Positions 9,863 through 16,778 of a stretch of 45,236 nt of DNA are shown here, in pieces; within the stretch, counting starts at the first letter, position 1, and the number at the start of each line of letters is the position of its first letter. A model generated the notes under the pieces. That model was not told the origin of the DNA. It saw only the letters and a program-made list of their open reading frames with translations, and searched no databases. A program made the position numbers and the translations under genes. This DNA comes from Curtobacterium sp. ER1/6 (lineage in GTDB: Bacteria > Actinomycetota > Actinomycetes > Actinomycetales > Microbacteriaceae). The stretch lies in contig NZ_MJAK01000014.1 of NCBI RefSeq assembly GCF_001742745.1, forward strand, positions 1 to 45,236, given 5' to 3'.

Positions 9863-10449
9863 GTGCCTCCGGGCTCGACGCGCTGCTGACGGACGGTCGG
9901 TGGACGCACGAGCCGGCGGCGGCCGAGCTCGACGGCGACGTCCTGCGCGTCACCGCGGTCGAGGGCAGCGACGCCTGGCGGACCACCTCGTACGGGTTCG
10001 TGCACGACTCCGAGCACGCGCTGCTCCGCCCGACCGACAGGGCGTTCTCCGTCGAGGTGTCCTTCGTCCTCGACTTCACGGAGCAGTTCGACCAGGCCGG
10101 GCTCTTCCTGCGCGTCGACGAGCGGGAGTGGGTCAAGGCAGGCGTCGAACGGTCCGACGGTGTGCCGCAGGTCGGCGCCGTGGTCACGCACGGCACGTCG
10201 GACTGGTCGGTCGGACCGGTGCCGGCGTGGACGGGCCGCACGGTGACGGTGCGGGCGAGCCGCTCGGGCGACGCCGTGACGATCCGGGCGTGGGCCGACG
10301 GCGAGGAGCCCCGGCTCGTCCGGGTCGCGCACCTCGACCCCGGTGCGGTGGTCGCCGCCGGGCTGTTCTGCGCGGCGCCGACACGGTCCGGGCTCACCGT
10401 GTCCTTCACGGGGTGCCGGTTCGGGGAGCCGGACGAGTCACTGCACTGA
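9859..10449 (+). CDS. DUF1349 domain protein (concanavalin-like fold)
   Basis: 196 residues from GTG at 9859, overlapping the NUDIX stop. Features fit DUF1349: an early TDGRWTHEP stretch, the ATTSYGF-like WRTTSYGF, EVSFVLDFTEQFDQAGLFLRVDEREWVKAGVE, then a C-terminal VAAGLFCAAPTRSGLTVSF. The family has a beta-sandwich fold similar to concanavalin-type lectins/glucanases, is usually cytosolic, and has no firm biochemical role. It is probably translationally coupled to the NUDIX gene. The pairing may be a recent insertion into the NUDIX-xerD order. Confidence 0.85.
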   Translation: MSASGLDALLTDGRWTHEPAAAELDGDVLRVTAVEGSDAWRTTSYGFVHDSEHALLRPTDRAFSVEVSFVLDFTEQFDQAGLFLRVDEREWVKAGVERSDGVPQVGAVVTHGTSDWSVGPVPAWTGRTVTVRASRSGDAVTIRAWADGEEPRLVRVAHLDPGAVVAAGLFCAAPTRSGLTVSFTGCRFGEPDESLH

Positions 10450-10487
10450 GTGGCGTGCCCGGGCGTCGGCGCGGATAGCGTTGTGGG

Positions 10488-11495
10488 GTGATCCCGCTCA
10501 GTCGTGCCGTCGACACCTACCTGCGGCACGTCGCGGTCGAGCGGGGACTCTCGCAGCACACCGTCGCGGCGTACCGACGGGACCTCGCGGTCTTCGCGGA
10601 GTGGCTCGCGTCGACGCCGGCGGTCGGGTCCGACGGTGCCGACCGCGCCGGGGGAGCGGCAGCGCTCGCCGACGTCGGGCGCCTCGCCCGTGCGGACGTC
10701 GCCGGCTTCGTCGCACACCTGACCACCCGTCCGGAGCAGCCCCTCGCTCCGCGGTCGGTCGCCCGGATGCTCAGCTCGGTGCGGTCCTTCACCGCGTTCG
10801 CCGCCGCCGAGGGGTGGCTGCCCCTGGACCCGGGCACCGCCGTCCGCCCGCCGAAGGCGCCGTCGCGGCTACCGAAGGCGATCTCGGTGCACGACATGGA
10901 GCGGTTGCTGGGTGCCGCGGGGACGGCGGACGACGACCCCGTGCAGCTGCGGGACCGGGCGCTCCTCGAGCTGCTGTACGCCACGGGTGCGCGCATCTCG
11001 GAGGCGGTGGGGCTGTCGGTCGACGACGTCACGACGCTGTCCGATCCCCAGGACGAGGACGAGGACGACGGCGGCGACGGGCTCGCCGTGGTCCGGGTCA
11101 CGGGCAAGGGGAACAAGCAGCGCGTCGTGCCGCTCGGCAGCTCCGCGCGGGCCGCGGTCGACGCCTACCTGGTGCGGGCGCGACCGGTGTTCGCCGCGCG
11201 GGGGGCCTCGACGCCGGCGCTGTTCCTCGGCGCACGGGGAGCGAGACTGTCGCGGCAGAGCGCCTGGCTCGTGATCCAGGCGGCGGCGGATCGTGCCGGA
11301 CTGGCCGCGCACGTGTCGCCGCACACGTTCCGGCACTCGTTCGCGACGCACCTGCTCGAGGGCGGGGCGGACGTCCGTGTCGTGCAGGAGCTGCTCGGGC
11401 ACGCGAGCGTCGCGACGACGCAGATCTACACGCTCGTCACGGCGGACATGCTGCGGGACGTGTACCAGACGGCGCACCCGAGGGCGCGGCGGTAG
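10488..11495 (+). CDS. xerD: Site-specific tyrosine recombinase XerD
   Basis: 335 residues, GTG start. The N-terminal SAM-like core-binding domain starts [20 protein letters not shown]. The catalytic domain has Arg in [13 protein letters not shown], the HxxR box in [29 protein letters not shown] with the nucleophile Tyr, and the Lys-bearing GKGNKQR turn. XerD works with XerC at dif to resolve chromosome dimers. It is about 35 residues longer than usual, partly because of inserts at ~45-60 and an acidic [10 protein letters not shown] insert near 186-195. Its position is the standard actinobacterial one, so it is housekeeping and not an element integrase. Confidence 0.93.
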   Translation: MIPLSRAVDTYLRHVAVERGLSQHTVAAYRRDLAVFAEWLASTPAVGSDGADRAGGAAALADVGRLARADVAGFVAHLTTRPEQPLAPRSVARMLSSVRSFTAFAAAEGWLPLDPGTAVRPPKAPSRLPKAISVHDMERLLGAAGTADDDPVQLRDRALLELLYATGARISEAVGLSVDDVTTLSDPQDEDEDDGGDGLAVVRVTGKGNKQRVVPLGSSARAAVDAYLVRARPVFAARGASTPALFLGARGARLSRQSAWLVIQAAADRAGLAAHVSPHTFRHSFATHLLEGGADVRVVQELLGHASVATTQIYTLVTADMLRDVYQTAHPRARR

Positions 11496-11532
11496 CGCCG
11501 GCGCGGGCGCGGGGCGGTGCGGGGTGCCCGTG

Positions 11533-11590
11533 CACAACGGGGAGCACGTCGCGCCACGTGATCGCGTGGCGCGAGGTGCTCCCCGTTGTG
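11533..11590. terminator. 58-bp hairpin between xerD and the DUF2510 gene
   Basis: 26-base arms with one mismatch and a 6-base loop (tgatcg). The outer arm reads CACAACGGGGAGCAC. It lies between two convergent genes (xerD plus, DUF2510 minus) and can terminate both. It is unlike the GGACGGGAGG palindrome family in sequence. Confidence 0.75.
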
Positions 11591-11641
11591 CGGACGACGG
11601 ACGACGAGCGCTGGGGCGCTGGGCGCTCGGCGCCGGCAGCG

Positions 11642-12085
11642 TCAGAACAGGTGGAACTGCAGCGAGGCAGCGACCGCCGCCGTCGCGACCGCGACCACGA
11701 GGGCGCTCGCCGCAGCGCTCCGCGCGAGCACCCGCCACCCACCCGTGGCCCCGGGTCGCACGATGCCGACGACGGCGGCGACGAGGGTCGCTGCACTCGC
11801 CACGCCCTCCGGGTTCCACACCACGGACAGGACCGCGAGCAGCACCGCGGCGACAGCCGTGACGCCGACGCGCTGCACCGTGCTGCCGGACGCCCAGGAC
11901 GCCGCGTGCACGGGTGCACCCTCGACCGAGAACGACGGACCGGCCGGCGCGACGACCGCGGGGGAGACGGGCTCGGTCCGCTCCTGCAGGACCCGCGTCT
12001 CGCCACCCCAGGCGTGCCCGTCCCACCACCGCAGGCGGTGGGTGTCCTGCGGGTCCGGGAACCAGCCGGCTGCCGGCAGCGTCAC
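11642..12085 (-). CDS. DUF2510 domain membrane protein
   Basis: 147 residues. The N-terminal DUF2510 motif is LPAAGWFPDPQDTHRLRWWD followed by HAWGGET, a short W-rich module common in actinobacterial membrane proteins. The C-terminal half has three hydrophobic helices (VGVTAVAAVLLAVLSVVW, SAATLVAAVVGIV, SAAASALVVAVATAAVAA). The GTG start at 12085 is chosen because AGGAG lies 7-8 bases before it and the motif starts at once. Function is unknown, and DUF2510 is thought to be an adaptor or interaction module facing the cytosol. Confidence 0.82.
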   Translation of the reverse strand: MTLPAAGWFPDPQDTHRLRWWDGHAWGGETRVLQERTEPVSPAVVAPAGPSFSVEGAPVHAASWASGSTVQRVGVTAVAAVLLAVLSVVWNPEGVASAATLVAAVVGIVRPGATGGWRVLARSAAASALVVAVATAAVAASLQFHLF

Positions 12086-12214
12086 GGGGTGCTCCTGGAG
12101 GGTGCGGTGGATGGTGCACGACGACGCTACGCGGACGGGAGGCCCGTCCACAGTCCCACAGCGGGTGTCGGCAACAAGGGGGACGCCGGTCCACCCCGGC
12201 GCTAACGTCGTCGG

Positions 12215-12694
12215 ATGATCACCGCATCGTCGTCCCTGTCCGCCTTCTGGGAGGCCCGCAGGGACGAGTCACCGGAGCTTCCCGAGGCCGTACCGGAGGC
12301 GTGGGCGTTCGGCGCGACGCCCGAGCACGCGGACGGTCTGCTGGACCTGGTCCTCCGCGGGGTCAAGGACGGCACGGCATCGTCGATGTGGGACTACGAG
12401 GCGACCGGCGATCCGCTGCCCCGGGTCGGCGACCTCAGCGTGATCCTCGACGGTCTGGGCGAGCCGTGTGCCGTCATCGAGACGACGGACCTGCGGGTCG
12501 TGCCGTTCGACCAGGTCGGCGAGGAGCACGCCCGAGCCGAGGGCGAGGGGGACCGCACGCTGGCGCACTGGCGCGCCGTCCAAGAGCGCTACTGGCGCGA
12601 GCACTCCGAGAACCCTCGCGGCTACGAGCCGGACATGCCCGTGCTGTGCGAGCGTTTCCGCCTGCTCTGGCCGGGAGCGCCCGCCGTCGGCTGA
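12215..12694 (+). CDS. ASCH domain protein
   Basis: 159 residues from ATG. The signature is the FWEARRDE start, a GVKDGTASSMWDYEATGDPLP segment and LSVILDGLGEPCAVIETTDLRVVPFDQV, matching ASCH (PUA-like beta-barrel) proteins of the YqfB/DUF984 type, with a YWREHSEN tail. Such proteins probably bind RNA or nucleotides, and some hydrolyse N4-acetylcytidine. This gene ends one base before the stranded 3' end of the LLM oxidoreductase gene, so it would be the natural neighbour of that gene before the insertions. Confidence 0.87.
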   Translation: MITASSSLSAFWEARRDESPELPEAVPEAWAFGATPEHADGLLDLVLRGVKDGTASSMWDYEATGDPLPRVGDLSVILDGLGEPCAVIETTDLRVVPFDQVGEEHARAEGEGDRTLAHWRAVQERYWREHSENPRGYEPDMPVLCERFRLLWPGAPAVG

Positions 12695-12695
12695 C

Positions 12696-12788
12696 TCAGG
12701 CGGGGACCGGCGCGGCGTCCACCTCGTCCATCACGGCCTTCGTCGCCGCGAGCAGCCGGGCGTTGAAGTCGACACCGAGCTGGTTCGG
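12696..12788 (-). pseudogene. Displaced original 3' end of the LLM oxidoreductase gene
   Basis: On the minus strand this 93-base segment reads PNQLGVDFNARLLAATKAV and on to DAAPVPA-stop (30 residues), the normal C-terminal end of an LLM-class flavin oxidoreductase. It has no start and no body. The body lies at 15768-16706, where it is now fused to a different 3' end. The segment begins at the 9-base core CCGAACCAG shared with 14684 and 15767. Codon use is host-like (almost all G/C third positions), unlike the two other tail copies. Confidence 0.85.
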
Positions 12789-12982
12789 AGCGTGTCGGAA
12801 GCGTCCGCGCAGTTGCGCCACAACCGTGGAAGTTCCAGAGGCTGTTCACCCGTCGGCTCATCCTCGAATCGGTACTGGCCCTCAGCGCAGTAGCTACAGT
12901 CGCCCCAGCAAGGATCAGCACACAGACAGCCGTTGTCAGCATGGAAACCAATCCCTTCGCCGAGTAGCGGTGTGCCGCCCAT
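12731..12982 (-). CDS. Possible Cys-rich mini-protein crossing the module junction
   Basis: 83 codons on the minus strand with GGAGG about 9 bases before the ATG. Residues ~18-34 contain five cysteines in a tight pattern (CLCADPCWGDCSYCAEG), which could bind zinc. The last ~18 codons run through core A into the displaced LLM tail in another frame, so the natural C-terminus was probably lost or altered on integration. Not recognised. Codon bias is weak and it may be non-coding. Confidence 0.4.
   Translation of the reverse strand: MGGTPLLGEGIGFHADNGCLCADPCWGDCSYCAEGQYRFEDEPTGEQPLELPRLWRNCADASDTLRTSSVSTSTPGCSRRRRP
12780..12788. repeat. Attachment-like core, copy A
   Basis: CTGGTTCGG (CCGAACCAG on the minus strand), marking the junction between the displaced native LLM tail and module 1. 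It recurs at 14676-14684 and 15759-15767 at the same codons (Pro-Asn-Gln) of the LLM frame. Confidence 0.75.
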
Positions 12983-13066
12983 CCGCAGTCGCCTCCAACG
13001 CCAGCCGTCCGGGCGGCCGGTGCAGGACCGCTAGGATGAGCAACGCTCAGCGGTGGAGGGATGACC

Positions 13067-14410
13067 ATGCGGGATGTGTTCAGGGCGTATTATGCGCCCG
13101 CCGGCGACGAACTTGATGCTCTCTGGACCGAGGGCATCATCGTGCTGGATACCAATACGCTATTGAACTTCTTCCGCTACACGCCAAGTACCCGTGACGA
13201 GTTCTTGAGCGTACTAGAAAGCCTTCGCGCTTCACTTTGGATTCCGCATCAGGTCGGCCTTGAGTTCCAGCGGCGAAGACTCGAAGTCATCAGCAATACC
13301 GCTGACGCCTTTTCGAAGATCAAGGCGTCCGTTGACACGGCAAAGAATGCCGTCAACAACAAGCTCAACGAGTACAAGCATCACCCGTCGCTCAACCGCA
13401 ATGAGTTAACAAGGGAGCTGGACAAGCTCTTCGAACGCTTCTCGGCGAAGGTTGACGCCCAGGCGGAACAGCATGAGAAATGGATCGCGGGCGATGGCGA
13501 TCCCGAAAAGACCTTCTTCCGTATCAGTGACCTCTATGACCAGCGGGTTGGGCAAGGGTTCACCCGCGAGGAGCTGGACGCCATCAAGGATGACGGCAAG
13601 CAACGCTACGAGAACAAGGTGCCGCCGGGGTACAAGGACGCGAACAAGACAAACGGCAACGAGTACGGGGATCTCATCATCTGGAAGGAGATCCTGAGCC
13701 TCGGCGAGCGCATGAAGAAGCCAGTCATCTTCGTAACCGACGACGCCAAGGAAGATTGGTGGCTCATTGAGCGAGGGAAGACGCAGGGCGCGCGGCCCGA
13801 ACTCATCGATGAGTATTGGGCGTCCGCTGAACAGCGCATCCACCTGTATGAACCGCTTCAGTTCCTCAAGCATGCGAAAGAGCGAACGCAGATCGCGGTG
13901 AGCGACAACTCCCTGGATGAGGTCGAGGAGGTGTCGAGTGGTAACGAGCGGGCGCGACGAGTGCTGCACGAGCGGCGAGAGCAGCTCGTCCACCTTCGAG
14001 AGGCCCAGTTGCGGAACCTCGAGCGGCACCGCCCCGATGGCCAACCCCTGAGACAGCTGGCGGACATGCATTCAGAGCTCGAAATCCTGACCGAGGAGCA
14101 GCGGTTCCTGGAGGCGCAGCGGCAGGTCCTGGAAGCACGAGGGCGGAGCCTCGTCAATGAAGTAGACGAGGTTGACCCGAGTTACAGGGACGAGGCGCAC
14201 ATGCACCAAGTCACTGCGACCTATGAAGAGCGCGCCGCTGTGGAGACCCGACTGGCGCACTTGGCCAAACGGAGAGAGACCCTGGAGCGTGGCATCAGGC
14301 AGCGCTCACCACGAGACGAACGGATGACTGCCCTCTGGGAACGGCGAGTGCGAGCGATCGAAGAAGAGTTGCATGATGTATCCCTTGCTCTGGACGAACT
14401 CGAGAGCTGA
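13067..14410 (+). CDS. PIN-like domain nuclease with C-terminal coiled coil (PIN_8 type)
   Basis: 447 residues. Residues 1-270 match the PIN-like (PIN_8) family: VLDTNTLLNFFRYTP with Asp28, WIPHQVGLEF with Glu66, the RYENKVPPGYKDANK segment, GDLIIWKEIL with Asp202, and VIFVTDDAKEDWW with Asp225/226. These acidic residues would bind the metal ions for RNA or DNA cleavage. Residues ~285-447 are Arg/Glu/Leu-rich and read as long coiled coil. ATG 13067 is preferred over 13061 because GGAGG ends 7 bases before it. It is the sole clear cargo of module 1, with lower GC than its flanks. Members of this family occur in defence islands, so an anti-phage or abortive role is plausible but inferred. No antitoxin gene is adjacent. 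Confidence 0.85.
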   Translation: MRDVFRAYYAPAGDELDALWTEGIIVLDTNTLLNFFRYTPSTRDEFLSVLESLRASLWIPHQVGLEFQRRRLEVISNTADAFSKIKASVDTAKNAVNNKLNEYKHHPSLNRNELTRELDKLFERFSAKVDAQAEQHEKWIAGDGDPEKTFFRISDLYDQRVGQGFTREELDAIKDDGKQRYENKVPPGYKDANKTNGNEYGDLIIWKEILSLGERMKKPVIFVTDDAKEDWWLIERGKTQGARPELIDEYWASAEQRIHLYEPLQFLKHAKERTQIAVSDNSLDEVEEVSSGNERARRVLHERREQLVHLREAQLRNLERHRPDGQPLRQLADMHSELEILTEEQRFLEAQRQVLEARGRSLVNEVDEVDPSYRDEAHMHQVTATYEERAAVETRLAHLAKRRETLERGIRQRSPRDERMTALWERRVRAIEEELHDVSLALDELES

Positions 14411-14595
14411 TTCACGAGACCGTCGGCGCAGTTAAGAACTTCAGAGAGCTGTTCTCCTGCTGACCCCTGGGTCGGTGCTGGCAACGCCTGCGGGAGGCGC
14501 CGCGAGGTCGGCTGCATGGTCGCGAGCTGACCGATGGAGTTGGGCATCGGTACTTCGCCGACAAATCGGCCGCGTTGTGGGGGTGCGTTTGTCGC

Positions 14596-14684
14596 TTAGA
14601 CGCGCTTGCCCAACGCGGGAACGATGTCGCGCACGATCGACGTCAGCATTCCCACACAAAAATCAACACAAAAAACTGGTTCGG
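14596..14684 (-). pseudogene. Second LLM 3'-end copy (tail B), frame-broken
   Basis: Minus-strand segment closely related to the end of the working LLM gene: DFCVGMLTSIVRDIVPALGKRV-stop against NFCVRMLTSIVRDIAPAL in the intact copy. It has two extra bases between the core and the GATTTTTGTGT block, so reading from the core Pro-Asn-Gln gives FFVLIFVWEC-stop. It cannot now serve the LLM gene. It is best read as the tail that module 1 supplied on its arrival, orphaned and degraded after module 2 entered. Confidence 0.78.
14676..14684. repeat. Attachment-like core, copy B
   Basis: CTGGTTCGG between module 1 and module 2. Just inside lie two close A-rich direct repeats, ACACAAAAA at 14654-14662 and again at 14667-14675, abutting the core. 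The first of these is also conserved next to copy C. Confidence 0.75.
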
Positions 14685-14950
14685 CGGAGCCGGGGCAAAT
14701 CGGTCTTGGTGAAGACCGGAGCCAGCGAGTCGTAGGCGTCGCCCCGACGCTCCCGGAGGTGAGCACGGAGACAGGCGTAGATCGTTACTTGGCTGGATCA
14801 GGCCAGCGCCGAGAAGGTGCCGATCCCGAAGATGGTGAGCGCAGTGCATAAGTGTCGCTGCTGGCCATCACCGTGTTGCGTTTGCCCAAGGTGTGGTTGG
14901 CTCGTGACAGCCTCTTCGGCTTCGAAGGTTGCTCAAGTAGTTCGCCATGC

Positions 14951-15613
14951 ATGAGGATGGAGTGCGTGGACATCCAGCAGGCGGTAGACCAGTTCAACAA
15001 CGCGCTCAACCACTGTGACAACCTGGTTGCCGTTCACCGTGGCCACGGTGGAGTGAATCGCGGACGCCGCTATCAAGAGGTCTCCATCGACCGAGCGGTC
15101 ATCGTGCTCGCAGTGGCGGCGTGGCAGGCCGCGGTTCAAGACCTCACTACGGCGCTACTAGACACTGCACGGCCGACGGGGCCGACTCCCATCGACATCG
15201 CGCGTTACAACGCATTGACCGGGTTCGCCAGGAAAGCGATAAGCGACTTCGCAACCCCTAACGCGGAAAATACCCAGCGCCTGATGATCAGTGCAGGTTT
15301 CGATCCGAAGCCACTCTGGACATATACCATCGCGGGCGGCCAAGGAAGGCCGCGCACAACTTGGACACCTCACATGGTTTCCGTCAGGCTGAATGAGTGG
15401 CTGAAGATACGACACGCGCTGGCGCATGGCCACGAAGAGCTTCCCGTCAATCAAGCTCTCTACTCGGTTCGAAATGCCGGAGTCACTTCGAACCCAACTC
15501 TGGTTCTCAAGGATGCGGAAGCGTGCATAGCTTTCCTGAACCGCCTCGTCAGTCTCACCTCGGCCGGGCTTGCCGCGCATCTTGGAGTCACGATCGTTTA
15601 TCCTCGCGGCTAG
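14951..15613 (+). CDS. HEPN-domain protein (RiboL-PSP-HEPN-like)
   Basis: 220 residues if started at ATG 14951; GTG 14966 (with GAGG 9 bases before it) and a longer start at 14852 are alternatives. It is largely alpha-helical. The N-terminal helix is DIQQAVDQFNNALNHCDNLV, the middle helix RAVIVLAVAAWQAAVQDLTTAL, and the HEPN signature R-x4-H is WLKIRHALAHGHEELP with Arg154 and His159. This arrangement matches HEPN domains of the RiboL-PSP type, which are predicted metal-independent ribonucleases found in defence and stress systems. It is the only gene of module 2. No partner nucleotidyltransferase (MNT) or antitoxin is adjacent. The family call is from motif and helix order only. Confidence 0.75.
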   Translation: MRMECVDIQQAVDQFNNALNHCDNLVAVHRGHGGVNRGRRYQEVSIDRAVIVLAVAAWQAAVQDLTTALLDTARPTGPTPIDIARYNALTGFARKAISDFATPNAENTQRLMISAGFDPKPLWTYTIAGGQGRPRTTWTPHMVSVRLNEWLKIRHALAHGHEELPVNQALYSVRNAGVTSNPTLVLKDAEACIAFLNRLVSLTSAGLAAHLGVTIVYPRG

Positions 15614-15680
15614 CGCGCCGATCTGACGACTGGGCGCTCCCGAAAGCCGCGTGAGACCTGACAGGTGCCGCCCCTCGGGG

Positions 15681-16706
15681 TTAAAGGCGCGTCTCCAACG
15701 CAGGCGCGATGTCGCGCACGATCGAGGTCAGCATTCGTACACAAAAATTAACGCCCAACTGGTTCGGCACCGTGACGAGCACGGTGTCGGCGGCACGCAC
15801 CGCGGCGTCTGCGGCGAGCTCGGCCACGAGCTGCTCCGGCTCCCCGATGTAGGAACGGCCGAAGCGGGCGAGACCGCCGTCGAGGTGCCCGACCTGGTCC
15901 TGCCCCTCGACCTGCGCACGCACGCCGAAGTAGTGGCGTGACTCGTCGTCCGTGATCGGGATGATGCTGCGCGAGACCGAGACGCGGGGCTCGCGTTCCC
16001 AGCCCATCTCGGCCCAGGTCGACCGGAAGCGCTGGATCTGCTCGGCCTGCAGCTCGTCGAACGGCACACCGGTGTCCTCGGTGAGGAGCGTCGACGACAT
16101 GAGGTTCATGCCCTGCTCCGCCGTCCACTCGGCGGTGGCGCGGGTACCGGCGCCCCACCAGATCCGGTCACCGAGCGTGTCCGAGAGCGGGGACACCGCG
16201 AGCGACCCGGCCGAGCCGGTCATCTGCGGGTTCGCGTGCGCCATCGGCTCGCCGGCGATCGCGCGGCGGAACACGTCCGTGTGCGAACGCGCCATGTCGC
16301 CGCCGTTCTGGTCGTGCGCCTCGGGCACGTAGCCGAACTGCTGGTACCCGGCGAGGGCGGTCTCGGGTGACCCGCGCGAGACACCGAGCTGCAGTCGGCC
16401 GCCGGAGATCAGGTCGGTCGCGGCCGCCTCCTCCGCCATGTACAGCGGGTTCTCGTAGCGCATGTCGATCACACCGGTGCCGATCTCGATCCGGCTGGTG
16501 CGGGCGGCGATCGCCGAGAGCAGCGGGAACGGAGCGGCCTGCTGCGGTGCGAAGTGGTGCACGCGGAAGTACGCGCCGTCCACCCCGGCCTCCTCGGCGG
16601 CGACGGCGAGGTCGATCGCCTGCACGAGGGCCTCGCGGCCGCTGCGGACACGCGAGCCCGGTACGTCGCGCCAGTGCCCGAAGGACAGGAACCCGATCTT
16701 CGTCAT
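15681..16706 (-). CDS. LLM-class flavin-dependent oxidoreductase with module-supplied C-terminus
   Basis: 341 residues. Luciferase-like TIM-barrel protein: MTKIGFLSFGHW start, VDGAYFRVHHFAPQQAAPFPL, IEIGTGVIDMRYENPLYMAEEAAATDLISGGRLQLGVSRGSPE (typical FMN-binding region), DRIWWGAGTRATAEW, and the C-terminal FIG-like SYIGEPEQLVAELAAD. These are FMNH2- or F420-dependent monooxygenases, and the substrate cannot be read. Residues up to Thr-Val are host-coded with high GC. The last 29 (PNQLGVNFCVRMLTSIVRDI and on) have AT-richer codons and replace the native tail now at 12696-12788. The frame is intact, so the enzyme probably still works. Confidence 0.9.
   Translation of the reverse strand: MTKIGFLSFGHWRDVPGSRVRSGREALVQAIDLAVAAEEAGVDGAYFRVHHFAPQQAAPFPLLSAIAARTSRIEIGTGVIDMRYENPLYMAEEAAATDLISGGRLQLGVSRGSPETALAGYQQFGYVPEAHDQNGGDMARSHTDVFRRAIAGEPMAHANPQMTGSAGSLAVSPLSDTLGDRIWWGAGTRATAEWTAEQGMNLMSSTLLTEDTGVPFDELQAEQIQRFRSTWAEMGWEREPRVSVSRSIIPITDDESRHYFGVRAQVEGQDQVGHLDGGLARFGRSYIGEPEQLVAELAADAAVRAADTVLVTVPNQLGVNFCVRMLTSIVRDIAPALETRL
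15759..15767. repeat. Attachment-like core, copy C
   Basis: CTGGTTCGG inside the intact LLM gene, at the Pro-Asn-Gln codons. Everything from here to the stop at 15681 is module-derived, while the body upstream (15768-16706) is host sequence with host codon bias. Confidence 0.75.
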
Positions 16707-16778
16707 GCCGATGCGAACGCATGCTGCGGCGCCGCCATTCCGCCCGGCCGGCGCGACGCTGCGACTACCGTCGTCCCC

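Larger units (their letters stand above)
12789..14684. mobile_element. Recombinase-less integrated module 1 (PIN-nuclease cargo)
   Basis: 1.9 kb lying between core copies A and B. It carries one clear gene (PIN-like nuclease, plus strand), a possible Cys-rich mini-gene at the far end, and at its B end a variant copy of the last ~80 bases of the LLM gene. GC and codon use drop relative to both flanks (many AAT, ATT, GTT, AAG codons). No integrase, transposase or terminal inverted repeat is visible. Boundaries are inferred from the repeated 9-base core and the tripled LLM tail. Confidence 0.72.
14685..15767. mobile_element. Recombinase-less integrated module 2 (HEPN cargo)
   Basis: 1.1 kb between core copies B and C. 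It contains one gene (HEPN-type protein, plus strand) and, at its C end, the 3' end now used by the LLM oxidoreductase gene. The first ~260 bases (14685-14950) hold no gene I can support. No recombinase is present. It lies next to the LLM body, so it is the most recently inserted of the two if insertion occurs at the core in the functional gene. Confidence 0.72.

Noticed and set aside
10488..11495. xerD as integrase of the modules at 12.8-15.8 kb
   Set aside because: Its neighbours pyrG and NUDIX are the conserved housekeeping context, and it lies outside the module boundaries. Action in trans cannot be excluded.
14475..14735. Plus-strand frame of 86 codons across core B
   Set aside because: Arg/Ser-rich, crosses the module junction, no ribosome site and no sensible composition.
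13067..15613. PIN and HEPN genes as one toxin-antitoxin pair
   Set aside because: They lie in separate modules with a core between them, and both look like effectors, not an antitoxin.
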